Positions 14,130 through 27,100 of a stretch of 64,000 nucleotides of DNA are shown here, piece by piece (position 1 is the first letter of the stretch; every line of letters starts with the position of its first letter). The stretch comes from Onthophagus taurus (lineage: Eukaryota > Arthropoda > Insecta > Coleoptera > Scarabaeidae): positions 24,661,001 to 24,725,000 of the forward strand of contig NC_091968.1 in NCBI RefSeq assembly GCF_036711975.1, written 5' to 3'. The notes below the pieces were generated by a model. That model was not told where the DNA came from. It did not search any database and saw only the letters and a program-made list of their open reading frames with translations. Made by a program: the position numbers and the translations under genes.

Positions 14130-17100
14130 TCACGCCAGAAATAAAATTACGCACCACAACTTACTTTTTATGTATAAAGGCGCGTTTAATAGTTCCCAAA
14201 ACCACGATATCAAAACCAAACAGACGAATAAGATCTTTTCGATAACTAAAACAATAAAATTATATATAATTAAACAATAAAAGCATAAAAATTATTTTTT
14301 TTTTACTCTCATCCTTGTGCGGGTAAATAAGAGCTTCCCAAATCCATAATAACACCACCAAACCGAAGAGAAAAATTTGCCAAATTCCGATTAATACGAC
14401 CGAAATTAATGGGATTAATTGGGTCAAAACTAAAAGGAAAAAGTTTGAGGTTATGTCAAAAAAATTTAAATAATCTTGATTATTTCATAAATTTTTGATC
14501 ATAAATTATAAATAAATTACCTTGTTTATAATGATTAATTACCCATTTATAAAGAAAATCATCAAAAAGTAATCAACAATTTAGACATTAACAATAAAAA
14601 CTTTGTTATGACCGAAATTTTCTTCATCACCATGGTAACGCGGGTTGGTGAACTTTAAAAAAATTAAATTACCACTTACGTTTGTGTTTTTTAAACCACT
14701 ATTTTTATTGTAAGTTGTTCAAACCTGTTATTACATCGAAATTTTCCAGGAATAATTGTTTTACATCATTAATTAATGATTCTTAACTTTAAATAAAATA
14801 ATTATTGTTTGTATCAAATTTGAGGTTTCAATGTCATCTGTCAAAATTAAATGTCAATTTGATATTCAAATTATTTTTTTAATTTTAAATCTAAAATGTA
14901 ATATGATTTTACTATTAAGGATGAATTAATTAGAAATATATTTTTTGCTGTACGAATTTAGCACATTTGTAGAAATAGATTGTTAATATTGGCATAAACT
15001 CCATTAAATTGATATAGAGAGCAGAATAACGAGCATTTTATCATTTGTCGATGATTCATTGCAGTATGCTACATAGGAATTCGATTTTATCAACTTCCGA
15101 CAAGTTGTTTGCTTGATACAAAGATTAAAATATAACTAATTCCTGCTTGCAGGAATTAACCTGCAACAACAGCAAGATGAAGATTTTGCGCCATCTAGTG
15201 GCAAGCAGAAAAATTAATTCCGTCTGTCATGTTGACAATTAGAACAAAAATTAATTATTTAACTTTAAAAAAAGCTAATATTGATGAGTATTTATCTTTG
15301 ATTTTTTTAAACTTTATACTCCAACAGAAAGTTTTAGGTTGAAACAAATTCCACAAAGTTTGACAACTTTTTAGCATCCACATTGGGGGTTATTCAAGCT
15401 GATATACACCAAAAGATGTAATGAGGTCAAAATTCGAGTGAATTGTTGAATATTAAACGAGATAAACATGTTTTCCACTCATAATTGGCTCATAAATGTT
15501 ATTATGTGCCAAATACTTGGTTCTGGAAATAAATTGATTTTACATACGTCTGATCAAGAAATGGTTTATGCAGTCGTTTAAAAATATTTGTCTTATTAAT
15601 TTTATTGTATTGTAGGTATATAAGACAATAACAGCAATGTTAATGGGATTAATTGGGTCAAAACTAAAAAGAAAAAGTTTGAGGTTATGCCAAAAAAAAT
15701 TAAAATAACCTTGATTATTTCAATGAATCGCCCAATTTTAAGCATAAATTATAAATAAATTACCTTGTTTATAATAATTAGTAACTCATTTATAAAGAAA
15801 ATCATCAAAAAGTAATCAATTTAGATATTAACCACAAAAAGTATGTTTTAAACGAGATTTTCTTCATCACCATGGCAACGCGGGTTGGTTAACATTAAAA
15901 AAATTAAATCACAACTTACATTTGTGTTTTTTAAATTATTTTTAATGTGAGTTGTAACAAACGTGTTATTACATCGAAATTTGGCAGGAATAATTGTTTT
16001 ACATCATTAATTGATGATTTTTAACTTTAAATTTTAATTAAAATAATGTTTGTGTCAAATTTGACGCTTCAATGTCAACTGTCAAAATGAAATGTTAATT
16101 TGGTATTCAAATTATTTTTTGAATTTTAAATCTAAAATGTAATTTTCTTATAAATATGATTTTATTATTAAGGATGAATTAATTAGAAATGTACTTTTTG
16201 GTGTACGAATTTAGCTCATTTGTAGAAATACATTATTAATAATGGTGTTTAAGTAATAACATAATAAACTCCATTAAATTGATATAAAGAACAGAATAAA
16301 GAGCATTTTATCATATGTACATGACTCATTGCAGTATGTTACATAGGAATTAGATTTCATCAAGTTCCGACAACTTGTTTTCTTTGATACAACGATTAAA
16401 ATGTAACTAATTCCTGCCTTAGCTAAAATTTAAAAAGATTTATTGTTAAAATGAACTAACCTTCTATATCAAATTCATATTATTACAGATAAACCACCAG
16501 TTATTATTTCTTTAATGATTTTAATGAAACCAGATTTAGAAAACGGTTATGATGAAGATTTAGTTATCAAGTAACCCTAAAAACCAATATAACTATAAAA
16601 TAAATGTAATTGTAACAAATTCCTTACAAACTGCGTTGTTAAGTTACTAATAAATAATAAATAAACTAATAAAGGTTAATATCTCCACATAAACATAACC
16701 AAACTTAAAAAGAGATTTGACAGCAAGATGAAGATTTCTACATTTTGCGCCATCTAGTGGTAAGCAGAAAAATTAATACACCGTCTGTCATGTTGACATT
16801 TAGAACAAAAATTAATTATTTAACTTTAAAATAAATATAATGAGAAAACAAGGTAATATTAGTGATTATTTAAATTTAACTTTTTAAACTTTACATTCTA
16901 ACTGAAAATTTTAGGTTTAAACAAGTTCCACAAAGTTTGAAGCATCCACATTGGGGGTTATTCGAGTTGATATACACCAAAAGATGTAATAAGGTGAAAA
17001 TTCGAGTAAATTGTTGGATATTAAACGAGATAAACATGTTTTGACTCATAAATGTTATTGATTATGTGCCAAATACTTGGTTCTGGAAATAATTTGAAAA

Positions 17101-18315
17101 ATAATTTAATTCAAAAAATGGTTTATTTAAAAGTATTTGTTTATTACTTTATTAATTTTATTGTATTGTAGGTATATTAAGACAATAACAGCAAAGTTAA
17201 TGTTGATCCAATTTGTTGGCGACTGAAAAAATGTTGTTTGATAAGAAAGTATTGTGTATTGTAACTAAGAATTTGTTATCAAGGCAAAATTAAAATAGAA
17301 TTTGTTAAGATATTACAAAATTTCAAGCTAAATGATTCACCCAGTATATAAAACAATTAATGTTTCAGTTTTAATTGTTGAATTATGATGTATTTGTATG
17401 ACAAAAACCTTGTTGCAGTAAATAACTTTTCCAAGTAATTAATTTGACACAATAGAGAGATTATTTTGAGATGGATCAACTTAATTTAATTAACAAACAC
17501 CTTTCAATGCGGAGAAATTTAAAAAAATAACCTTTAAATTAAAACCTTGAAACCTTATTGTTGAGTTTATAATTAATAGAAGGTGTAATAAATAAAATTA
17601 CGAATTTAAGCCAAGTGGATCTTGCATAATAAAATTTCTCGTTGGCGTACTTGGACTATTGCCTACATTTTACTCATTTTATTTACTTTTATCATGAAAA
17701 TAACACAAGTGTTATGTTTCAACTTTAATACGACTAAATAAAGTGAGAATGGAACGAAATTGTAAACAAGAAGTGAACAATTTAACACATTTTAGCTTAA
17801 TCTAAAGTTATCTTTAAAAATCTACTTCGAAGATAATTTTTCGCTAAAATTACGCCGTTAGTCATAAACGAGTTAAAGTCACGAGACTTCGAGATCTTTG
17901 AGACAATGATTTAATTAAATGCTCAAATAATTTTATGACTTAATAAATATTTTTTGAAATTTTCATGAATAAAGTGATAACAAATTTATTTATTTATTTA
18001 ATTTGATAAAGATGAAATCGTACGAGAAGATGTTAATTTAATATACTTACGAAATCGTTTCAAAAACACCGAAATTTCGACTGGTTCGTATGCAATCAAA
18101 TGGTTCCTTATTTTTAACGATCTTTCAACCTTCCCAAATTCTTTTAAATGACTCATTGCGTCATTTATTTCCTCGATTTTCTTTTTAACGGCGATTTCTT
18201 CCAAAGTTCGTCTCGTTTTCGTTTCAAAAACATCGTCGTCGTTTTCGTCGTATTGGAATCCGTTTAAATCGACGAATTCTTGGTTAATTAATCGTAGGGG
18301 TTCGGATGTGGTCAT
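14130..18315 (-). CDS. Unrecognised 167-aa protein with two membrane segments
   Basis: Three minus-strand exons, 18051-18315, 14307-14429 and 14130-14245, join in phase (1, 1) to give 167 aa. I do not recognise the family. Residues 1-88 are soluble and acidic then basic (FQYDENDDDVFET, then a helix rich in K/E/R up to VFLKRF). A long hydrophobic stretch follows at ~89-121 (TQLIPLISVVLIGIW and LFGLVVLLWIW), then a charged YPHKDE link and a second hydrophobic segment at ~131-148 (KILFVCLVLISWFW). The arrangement suggests a hairpin membrane anchor with a cytosolic N terminus. The consistent phases and abrupt hydrophobicity of the later exons support the model, but no homology does. Intron 1 (3.6 kb) contains a large tandem duplication that also copies the exon 2 acceptor. 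Confidence 0.6.
14404..17205. repeat. Diverged tandem duplication, ~1.25 and ~1.55 kb units
   Basis: Unit A (~14404-15640) and unit B (~15641-17205) are collinear: both begin ATGGGATTAATTGGGTCAAAAC and share TTCATCACCATGG(T/C)AACGCGGGTTGG, ATTTTGCGCCATCTAGTGG and CACATTGGGGGTTATTC. Each ends in GACAATAACAGCAA. Unit B carries about 300 extra bases near 16430-16730. The duplication starts inside exon 2 of the minus-strand membrane-protein gene and occupies its first intron. Confidence 0.85.
16489..16574 (+). other. Orphan terminal-exon-like open stretch
   Basis: A good acceptor (CATATTATTACAG) is followed by 27 in-phase codons encoding KPPVIISLMILMKPDLENG, then YDEDLVIK and a TAA. Several AATAAA-like signals follow (16598-16675). 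It lies within the extra sequence of duplication unit B, antisense to the surrounding gene. No partner exon was found. It could be the end of a nested gene, a captured exon or chance. Confidence 0.25.
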
Positions 18316-18429
18316 TTTCTTTTTGTAAAATTTAATTTACTAAAGAAATAATCTAAAAATTAAATTTAATCGAGCTGTATAATTTGATAAAAAATGTATT
18401 TGGTAAGTATCAATAAGGCTTTAGGAGAG

Positions 18430-18830
18430 GCAAAGGAGTTTATCAAGAAATGGCCACGGACGTTGAATCCAAACTCACCAATTTGTTGAAAAAAAGTAAA
18501 ATTGCATTGCAGATTGATGAATCAACTGTGATTGATTACACAGCAATGTTACTAGCTTTTGTGAGGTTTATCAATGAACAAAAGGAAATTAGCGAGGAAA
18601 TGCTGTTTGCAAGAACTTGGATGACTGATACGAAATGATCGTTGATTTTTAAAACGGTGCTAGATTTTGAGGAAAAAGATTTTTCCTAACACACGAGCAC
18701 TTGCTCAATAAACGGTGCTTCTTCAACGTCACGTCATCATGCTGGGTTTTTAGCCCACCTTAAGAAAGAAGTGCCAGAGGTCATTCATTGTGACATTCAT
18801 CGTCAATACTTAGAGTATCCTCTTGTTAAT
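18430..18830 (+). pseudogene. Degraded hAT-type transposase fragment
   Basis: The frame 18450-18638 encodes a hAT (FAM200/ZBED-like) transposase core: IALQIDEST, LLAFVRFIN and EEMLFA match the DEST..VRY.N..I.EE.L.C pattern. After a gap a second piece (about 18716-18825) encodes GFLAHLKKEVPEVIHCDIHRQ, matching the family motif around GF.A..K...P...H..HRQ. The two pieces are out of register and the N-terminal zinc finger and C-terminal dimerisation regions are missing, so this is a dead DNA-transposon remnant. It directly precedes the 360-bp repeat array. Confidence 0.72.
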
Positions 18831-18834
18831 GCAA

Positions 18835-20010
18835 AAAACCGTTTTCATCGTCAATTTTCATCGATAACTTTCAAAATTCGCTATAAAATTCATTTCTTGA
18901 AGGATCCTTGAGGAATTATCACCACTTATTAATTAAAGTATCCTCTTTTTAATGCAACAAGCCGTTTTGAAAAATCACTTTTAGTTGTTGAGAAAAAAAT
19001 TTTTTAAATGATCGATATTTTCGAATTTTGTAATTTTTGCCGATTAAGTTTTAAAAATTCGTATAAAATTCAGTTCTTGGAATATGAGTATGAAAATTTC
19101 CCAAAGTGTTAATAAGAGTGTCCTCTTTCCAATGAACCAACCCGTTTTGAAATATAACCTTTAGTTTTTGAGAAAACAATATTTGAAGTTTTCATAAAAT
19201 TTTCGATGTTGCAATTTTCATCGATAACTTTCAAAATTCGCTATAAAATTAATTTCTTAAAGGATCCTTGTGGAAATATCACCAATTATTAATTAAAGTA
19301 TCCTCTTTTTAATGCAAAAAGCCATTTTAAAAAATCACTTTTAGTTGTTGAGAAAAAATTTTTTTAAATGATCGATATTTTCGAATTTTGCAATTTTTGC
19401 CGATTAAGTTTTAAAAATTCGAATAAAATCAATTTCTTGGAATATGAGTATGAAAATTTCCCAAAGTGTTAATAAAAGTGTCCTCTTTCGAATGAACCAA
19501 CCCGTTTTAAAAAATAACTTTTCGTTTTTGAGAAAATAATATTTGAAGTTTTGATAAAATTTTCGATGATGCAATTTTTATCGATAATCTTCAAAATTCG
19601 CTATAAAATTAATTTCTTGAAGGATCCATGTGGAAATATCACCAATTATTGATTAAAGTATCATCTTTTTAATGCAAAAAGCCGTTTTGAAAAATCACTT
19701 TTAGTTCTTGACAAATAAATTTTTTTAATGATCGTAATTCTTTCGAATTTTGCAATTTTCGCCGATTAAGTTTTAAAAATTCGTATAAAATCCATTTCTT
19801 GGAATATGAGTATGAAACTTTCACAATGTGCTAATAAAAGTGTCCTCTTTCCAATGAACCAACCCGTTTTGAAAAATAGCTTTTAGTTTTTGAGAAAGCA
19901 ATATATGAAGTTTTGATGTTGGAATTTTCATCGATAATATTCAAAATTCGCTATAAAATTAATTTCTTGAATTATCCTTGGGGAAATATCACCAATTACT
20001 AATTAAAATC
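18835..20010. repeat. 360-bp dimeric tandem repeat (plus orientation)
   Basis: The mark AGGATCC(T/A)TG occurs at 18901, 19261 and 19621, exactly 360 bp apart, with a fourth shortened copy at 19971. Each 360-bp unit is two related halves of 180 bp: one with AAGGATCCTTG..AATGCAAAAAGCCGTTTTG, the other with GGAATATGAGTATG..AATGAACCAACCCGTTTTG. The same family appears in the opposite orientation at 31430-32195 in an alpha-spectrin intron. No coding potential. Confidence 0.9.
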
Positions 20011-20034
20011 TCTATATCTTATCAGCTTTCTTAT

Positions 20035-22806
20035 TAATTTCATTTTTATTCAAATATCGCAATAATTGCCACACTATCCGTTCCATCACTAGAATTAATT
20101 AATTTCTCACACCAAATATATCTCAAAATCGCAATTCCATGCAGCGTAGAAGCAATTAATAAGGCAAAGTAAACTGTTCTGGTTTCCCCGCTGCCAATTA
20201 ATTGTCGCATCCTTCTAATCGCAAATATTTGACGACTGAGTCTGTTGCAAAGTAATTCTACGTGGTCGTACCAAGTAAGTAGACTGTCCTAAATATAACA
20301 TATAATATAATATAATATAATGCAATACCTAAATATTGCATCTTTCCTTCTCGGAACTCCTGATGAATTGGACTAATGTCAAGTAGATGTTGTTGGACTT
20401 TTCACGACTTGTTACAAGTTTATTGGTAGTAAACCAGTTAGATGTAGATGTGCAATCGTCACTGTCTAGATGTTCTTTCTGAAGCACTCCAATTTTAATA
20501 CATTTTATATCGCTCTTCAATAGATTCCATTCCACTATTTGGGAGCGGCTTTCGAAATAAGATTTGATAAGATTTAGTGTAACTCTATGAAAACCATAAT
20601 ATTCCATCTTGTTCAGAAAAATCTCATGGTCTATACAGTCAAACGCTATTGAAAGATCATGGAAGTGTACTAGACAGCTTTTCTCACATTCGAAATGATC
20701 GTAAAGCCATTCAATCAGTCTCTGAAGGGTATTTACTGTTGATTTAGCTTTCCTAAACACATTCCCATACTCCTCAGTGAAATATATGTATATTTTTATC
20801 AAAAAAGTAACCCAACCCAACTCTTTTTAAGTATTAATATAATTTTGGCAAGTTTTAATGTATCGAGAAACACACCCTTTCTAATTGAGCAGTTTATAAT
20901 ATCAGAAACTGGATCTTTTATGACGTTTATGGTTTCTTTCAAAAAATGGATATTGATTCCGTGCGTTTGCCTTGCAATGATTTCATTATGATTGCTACAT
21001 CATCTGGATTTGTAGGAAAAAAGAAGAATGAGAGATGTTTTATCGGAATTTTACAAAGATAATCGTCAGGTTGAGTTTGGGTAAATGGCAGAATGCTTAT
21101 AAGGTCTTTACGAATATTAGTGAAGAACGCGTTAACATTGAATGTCTTTTCCGTCCAGTTTCCGAGTTTACTATATTCCATGTTGTTTTAGTTTTATTTT
21201 CCGAGGCAACGATCTTTTCCTTCAACTTTTCTTTTTTGGATTGTTCAATTTGTTTCAAATAAAAATTTTTGCAACATTATATATATTTTTGAAGTCTTCT
21301 CATTATTGGTTCTATGATCTTGAATCTAGGTAAGGGTATTTTTTATTTGTGTTAAAATCGGACGGATCGTTCTGAACTGTATTTCAAGTTTGTAAGCCTT
21401 GTAAGAGATTTTCTTGTAACTCAGTTTTATGATAAGTCTCACACTAATCTTCTCGGGCTAACAGTAGTTGGAATAGGTTTATTTCTTCTTTACCAATAAA
21501 TCTCTGTCTACTGACATATTGCTTTTTCTCTTCAATTAAGAAATGAAAGATCTGATATGTGTAGATATGTATATTTGGTCTGGGTTCACTAAAGTGGATG
21601 GTTTCAGTCCGTAACTTACATCCGTTTCAAGTAAAATACTTTTCTGATAGCTCTTCTCTAAAATATCAACATTAAAATCACCCACCAGTGTGCGATTTTA
21701 GTGTCAGGTTTCCACCATGCATTAATTACTGTCTGAGAAATATAGCAGATTGATAAGATATACTATATGACCCATAGGACACAGGATATCAATGTCGTAA
21801 TCACTAAGTAACCTTTCAACTGCTGCAGATTTGTTTGCCAACGATTGAATGTTTAAAAACTTTTTTCAACATATCTACAATATTTTCAAATTTGGTAGGT
21901 AGATTCGGTGCACTTTTTAGGGCAGTATTTGTACTTTCACCAATGACAGTATACTTTCCATTTCTTCTTTTTATACACTTCGTTTGAGTATTACTCCTTT
22001 TCCTGTTTTTTGATTGTTGACATTCATTTGGTGGTACATTTACTTCTTTTGTTACATTTACATTGTCTTTTATAGGGTCGTAGTTTAAATAAACTATTTT
22101 ATTCCCTAATTTTTATTAAACAAGTTGAGAAGAATCCTTTTTTCTTATGATCGTTTACCATTTTTGTAGGATTTGAGTTTAAATTTATGTCTCCCTCGTC
22201 AACTGTTTGGTTTAAGTTTTTATTTGACGTAGTTGACCACAGATGGCGCTATAGGTCACACACTTGGAATATTTTGAGAGACCTTGAAAACCTGTTTTTA
22301 CGGGTTGTTGACCTGTTGGATAAACAGATAATAGATTTGTCGTTAAGTTTTCCAATTTCTCTTTTAGTAGATAAATATTCTCATGCAGTATTTTTTAATT
22401 TCTTCAATTAAGCTGTGTTTTACCTTCAATTGTCCCAGTTTTACAATCCCAGAGGTGTTTCATCTTATCCTTCGCTTTATCGTAGCAGCTAGGGTGGAAT
22501 TTATATCCAATAATTGGACATTTCATCCCTTGTTGCAATTTTCCTTGTTCAATGTTCGTAACCGCCATAATGGTTCATGATTACCAACCGCTTACCATAA
22601 AAAGTCACTATATATTATAACAAATATGTTATATTCAACTTTGATAACGGCGGTGATGACTTTGTCTATGATAAAGTAAAATAAAATCCACGAAACCGAA
22701 AGTTAAAAAAGAAAGAAAAAAGTATACAATACAAGATGAGTCAGTAAAAACTCTATAGCAAACCCAACCCAACCCAACCGGCTGTCAAATGTCAAGTAAT
22801 CAATCA
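20035..22806 (-). mobile_element. Non-LTR retrotransposon (LINE), internally deleted
   Basis: On the minus strand, a zinc-knuckle-like ORF1 start (GKLQQGMKCPIIGYKFHPSC, near 22460-22560) is followed by endonuclease traces (GDFNVDIL near 21660-21710). Reverse transcriptase pieces come next: KSTVNTLQRLIEWLYDHF, VHFHDLSIAFDCIDHEIF and GFHRVTLNLIKSYFESRSQI at 20560-20760, then NWFTTNKLV at 20400-20440. A C-terminal piece (VELLCNRLSRQIFAIRRMRQ) lies at 20040-20287. Motif style fits the Jockey/CR1 group. The palm between GVLQ and the thumb is deleted, several frames are interrupted, and a short (TATAA)n run (20297-20325) splits the 3' part, so it is inactive. Confidence 0.85.
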
Positions 22807-23335
22807 ATTTACCTTCCCAGCGGCGTTTCATCTTATCCTTCTGTGTATGATAGCAGCTAGGGTGAAATGTGTGCCCAATAATGGGACATTTCACCCCTTG
22901 TTGCAATTTTCCTTTCCAATAACCACAAGAGATTGATTTATTTTCACTATTTTCACTCGCGTGCGTATCGCCGGTCATGTTTTGTGATGTTGTTTGACCT
23001 GAATGTTTGTTAGACAACCTTTAAAACTACTTTATTCTATCTTTTTGTTACAAAACTGTCACTTTAGCTTTCTTGTTCGTAACCGCCATAATGATTCATG
23101 ATTACCAACCGCTTACCATAGAAAGTCACTATATATTACAACAAATATGTTATATTCTACTTTGATTACGGCGGTGATGACTTTGTCTGTGATAAAGTAA
23201 AATAAAATCCACGAGACAGAAAGTTTTAAAAAGAAAGAAGAAAGTATACAATACATGAAGAGTCAGTAAAAACTCTATAGCTAACCCAACTCAACCCAAC
23301 CGGCTGTCAAATGTCAAATGTCAATCAATCAATTT
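22807..23335 (-). mobile_element. Second 5' end of the same LINE, in tandem
   Basis: The 5' region present at 22560-22806 (CGTAACCGCCATAATG, TACAATACAAGATGAGTCAG, CCCAACCCAACCGGCTGTC) is repeated at 23080-23335, followed by its own ORF1 start. That frame (22703-23017, minus) reads SCGYWKGKLQQGVKCPIIGH then TFHPSC, with intact C/H spacing, and then runs directly into the next copy's 5' end. This fragment therefore keeps the 5' end and lacks its 3' part. Confidence 0.8.
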
Positions 23336-24172
23336 GTTGAAAAAGTGAGGTTAAATATAAAAATGATCTATTTGAAGATTAAAAATGAAAAAGATTAAGA
23401 AGTCGTGTGATTATTGTTATTATATTTGAAATAAATTAGATAATTTTCAAAATTTTGTAAGCAAATTTTTTTTTTTCTTACCAATTTTTATTTTCTCTTA
23501 ATCCGATCTTAACCACTTTATAACTACAAAACCACTTTGTCCTTCATCATATTATGCACTTCCCCAATCGATATTTTTTATAATTTATTCACAACTTGAA
23601 TTGATTAGAAGCAAAAAGCGCAGGAAGGAAAAGTGTATGTTTCGACATTTTAATTTAAATTGTTTATAACATAAATTACTTACCCACACTTTCTACACTT
23701 CACTTTTAAATGAAAAACTTTCTTTCGCGAGAAAGAATAAACTTGAACTGATCAATAAAAAATTCAAAAATCGAATAACAATGCCGGTCGTTATCTGCTT
23801 AGATTAAGATAGTTGTAAATCTTCGAGGCTTAAACGCTATTAAATGTTATTAAATGAAATAATACTATAGATTAAAATAAAATTTGTTTTAGGTATTTAT
23901 GTGGCGCTATAAAACCGATTTTATCAGATAAATAAAGAAACTAACCACAAAAATTAAAAACAAACAATTATTTATTACTCATTAATCGACATTCCAACAT
24001 TCAAAACAGATTAATTTTTGATTAATTACCTATAATTAAAAAAAAATTATAACTTAACCTAATTTTAAAAAAACTAAAACATAAACAACCTTGACAGCTG
24101 TCACATAAACACCAAATTCAAAGTAAATCCCATTTTTTTCTTTTAATTATGTGTTAAAAAAGCAGATTAAAA
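23336..24172. other. Intergenic, no gene seen
   Basis: AT-rich sequence between the LINE 5' end and the carbonic-anhydrase-related gene. It holds one TGTGGCGCTATA box (23900-23911). No TATA box or other feature could be assigned with confidence. Confidence 0.5.
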
Positions 24173-27100
24173 ATGTTGGACTGGTTATCGAATTATTCAA
24201 GTTTGGAACAAATGGCCATTGCGGCCGTAATCGTATTCCTGACGGTTGTTATTGCCGAAATCGTCGATTATTCACGAATACTAACGTCGTTGGAAAGTGC
24301 AAATCCAGCCGCGAAGATACAATACGGATATGATTCGCATAACGGTAATACATATTTATAATTAACGTTAAATAGGTTCTTAAAAATTGTTAAATGAAGG
24401 TCCGGTTTGTTGGAAATTAAATTTCCCCGAAAGCAAAGGAAAACAACAATCTCCGATTGATATTTTAACAAAGATCGTTGCTTGTGTGCCGGCTGAAACG
24501 CAAAAACCGTTAAAGTTTTCTATGGAGTATTATGGTATCCCGACATCGATGGTTCTTGTAAATGATGGGCATTGCTGTAAGATGTTCAAAACAATTTTAA
24601 ATTTATTTTGGTATAATTCAAGATTCATCATGTGGCTTAAAAAGTGTTTTTTAATCGTATATTCTAGTTTTACACTATCACTAGAACTAACACAAGACCT
24701 AGAACTAGAATCATTCGAGTTTAGCCGCACGTCTCTAAAGACGGCTAAACTCGAATGATTCTAGTTCTAGGTCTTGTGTTAGTTCTAGTGACAATGCTAG
24801 ATAGCGCTAATCAGCGTTAGATATCACTATGTTGCATATTTTTATTGAATTAAAACTAGAATAACATTAGACGTAAAAATATTCGGGTTTAGCCATGCGC
24901 CTAAAAATAATTTTGATATTTTTTGAAAGAATTTCGACGCACAGCTAAGAAAAAAACTTTCAGGTGTTAAAGTCAATTTTAATTTTATTATTATATTCGT
25001 AATCTTTATAAAATAACCGTTAAAATGAGTCCAAACATGACGCACTTATCTCAAAAAACAAAAAAGTTAGACTAAAAAACATTAATCCCGAAGTTAGCAA
25101 CAATGAAGATAGGAATTTAATTTTTAAATATTAATACCAACCTTAATTTTTGATTTTATTTATTATATTTTTGTTTTTGTGATAAATTTTGAGACATTTT
25201 ATAAAAATTAAGAATACGTCAAAATGACGTTGACATTTCTAACCGAAACTTGACCATAACTTCATTAATATTGAAGATAAATATGTCGTGTTTGTACTTA
25301 TTTTAAAGGATTTTTAATGAAGATTACAAATATGTCAAAATTGAGGTGACATTTTACACGGCTAAGAAAAAACTTTCAGGTGTTAATGTCAACTTTAATC
25401 TTATTATTATATTCGTAATCTTCATAAAATTACCGTTAAAATGAGTCCAAACATGATACACTTATCTCAAAAAACAAAAAAGTTAGACTAAAAAACATTA
25501 AACCCGAAGTTAGCAACAATGAAGTTAGTTATTTAATTTTTAATTATTAATACCAACCTTAATTTTTGATTTTTTTTATTATATTTTTGTTTTTGTGATA
25601 AATTTTGAGACATTTTATAAAAATTAAGAATATGTCAAAATGACGTTGACATTTCAAACCGGAAGTTGCTTATATCTCGAGTAATTTTGGAAATAAACGT
25701 ATCATGTTTGGGCTCATTTTAAAGGATTTTTCACGACGATTACAAATATTTCAAAATTGACGTTGACATTTCTAACCTGAACTTGACCACAACTTCATTA
25801 ATATTGAAGATAAATATGTCGTGTTTGTACTTATTTTACAGGATTTTTAATGAAGATTACAAATATGTCAAAATTGAGATTGACATTTTACACGGCTAAG
25901 AAAAAACTTTCAGGTGTTAATGTCAACTTTAACTTTATTATATTAGTAATCTTTATAAAATAACCTTTAAAATGAGTCCAAACATGACGCATTTATCTCA
26001 AAAAACAAAAAAGTTAGACTAAAAAACATTAAACGCGAAGTTAGCAACAATGAAGACAGCAATTTAGTTTTTAAATATTAATACCAACCTTAATTTTTGA
26101 TTTTTTTATTATATTTTTGCTTTTGATAAATTTTGAGATATTTTTTAAAAATTAAGAATATGTCAAAATTGACGTTGACATTTCTAACCGGAACTTGCCC
26201 ATAACTTCATTAATATTGAAGATAAATATGTCATGTTTGTACTTATTTTAAAGGATTTTTAATGAAGATTACAAATATGTTAAAATTGAGGTTGACATTT
26301 TACACGGCTAAGAAAACACTTTCAGGTGTTAATGTCAACTTTAATTTTATTATTATATTCGTAATCTTCATAAAATTACCGTTAAAATGAGTCCAAACAT
26401 GACCCACTTATCTCAAAAAACAAAAAAGTTACACTAAAAAAACATTAAACCCGAAGTTAGCAACAATGAAGATAGCAATTGAATTTTTAAATATTAATAC
26501 CAACCTTAATTTTTGATTTTTTTTTTAAATTTTTGTTTTTTTGATAAATTTTGAGACATTTTATAAAAATTAAGAATATGTCAAAATGACGTTGACATTT
26601 CAAACCGGAAGTTGCTTATATCTCGAGTAATATTGGAATTAAACGTATCATGTTTGGGCTCATTTTAAAGGATTTTTCACGCCGATTACAAATATGTCAA
26701 AATTGACGTTGACATTTCTAACCGGAACTTTACCATAACTTCATTAATATTGAAGATAAATATGTCGTGTTTGTACTTATTTTAAAGGATTTTTAATGAA
26801 GATTACAAATATGTCAAAATTGAGGTTGACAATTTAAACCTCAAGTTAATTATCATATAATAGTGATGTTGCTAGTTTTCACAAAACGTGTTTTTTTCGT
26901 CAATTTTTAAGCCACATGATAATTCTTGAATTTTTCTTTATTTTTAATGTTGATTGTAATTTGATTTTTAGTGAATTTATACGGTTGTTGGCCATCAAAT
27001 CGGTACCCAAAAATTTCCGGGGGTTCCCTTCACGACACCTATAGATTCGATAGTATTCGATTCCGTTGGGGACCAAGTGACGATGAAGGATCGGAACACA

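Noticed and set aside
20295-20327. (TATAA)n run as the LINE 3' tail
   Set aside because: Reverse transcriptase C-terminal sequence continues beyond it at 20040-20287, so it is an internal microsatellite.
22755-22785. AACCC repeats resembling a telomeric run
   Set aside because: Only about four units, located in the 5' region of a LINE and repeated with it at 23285; not the insect TTAGG motif.
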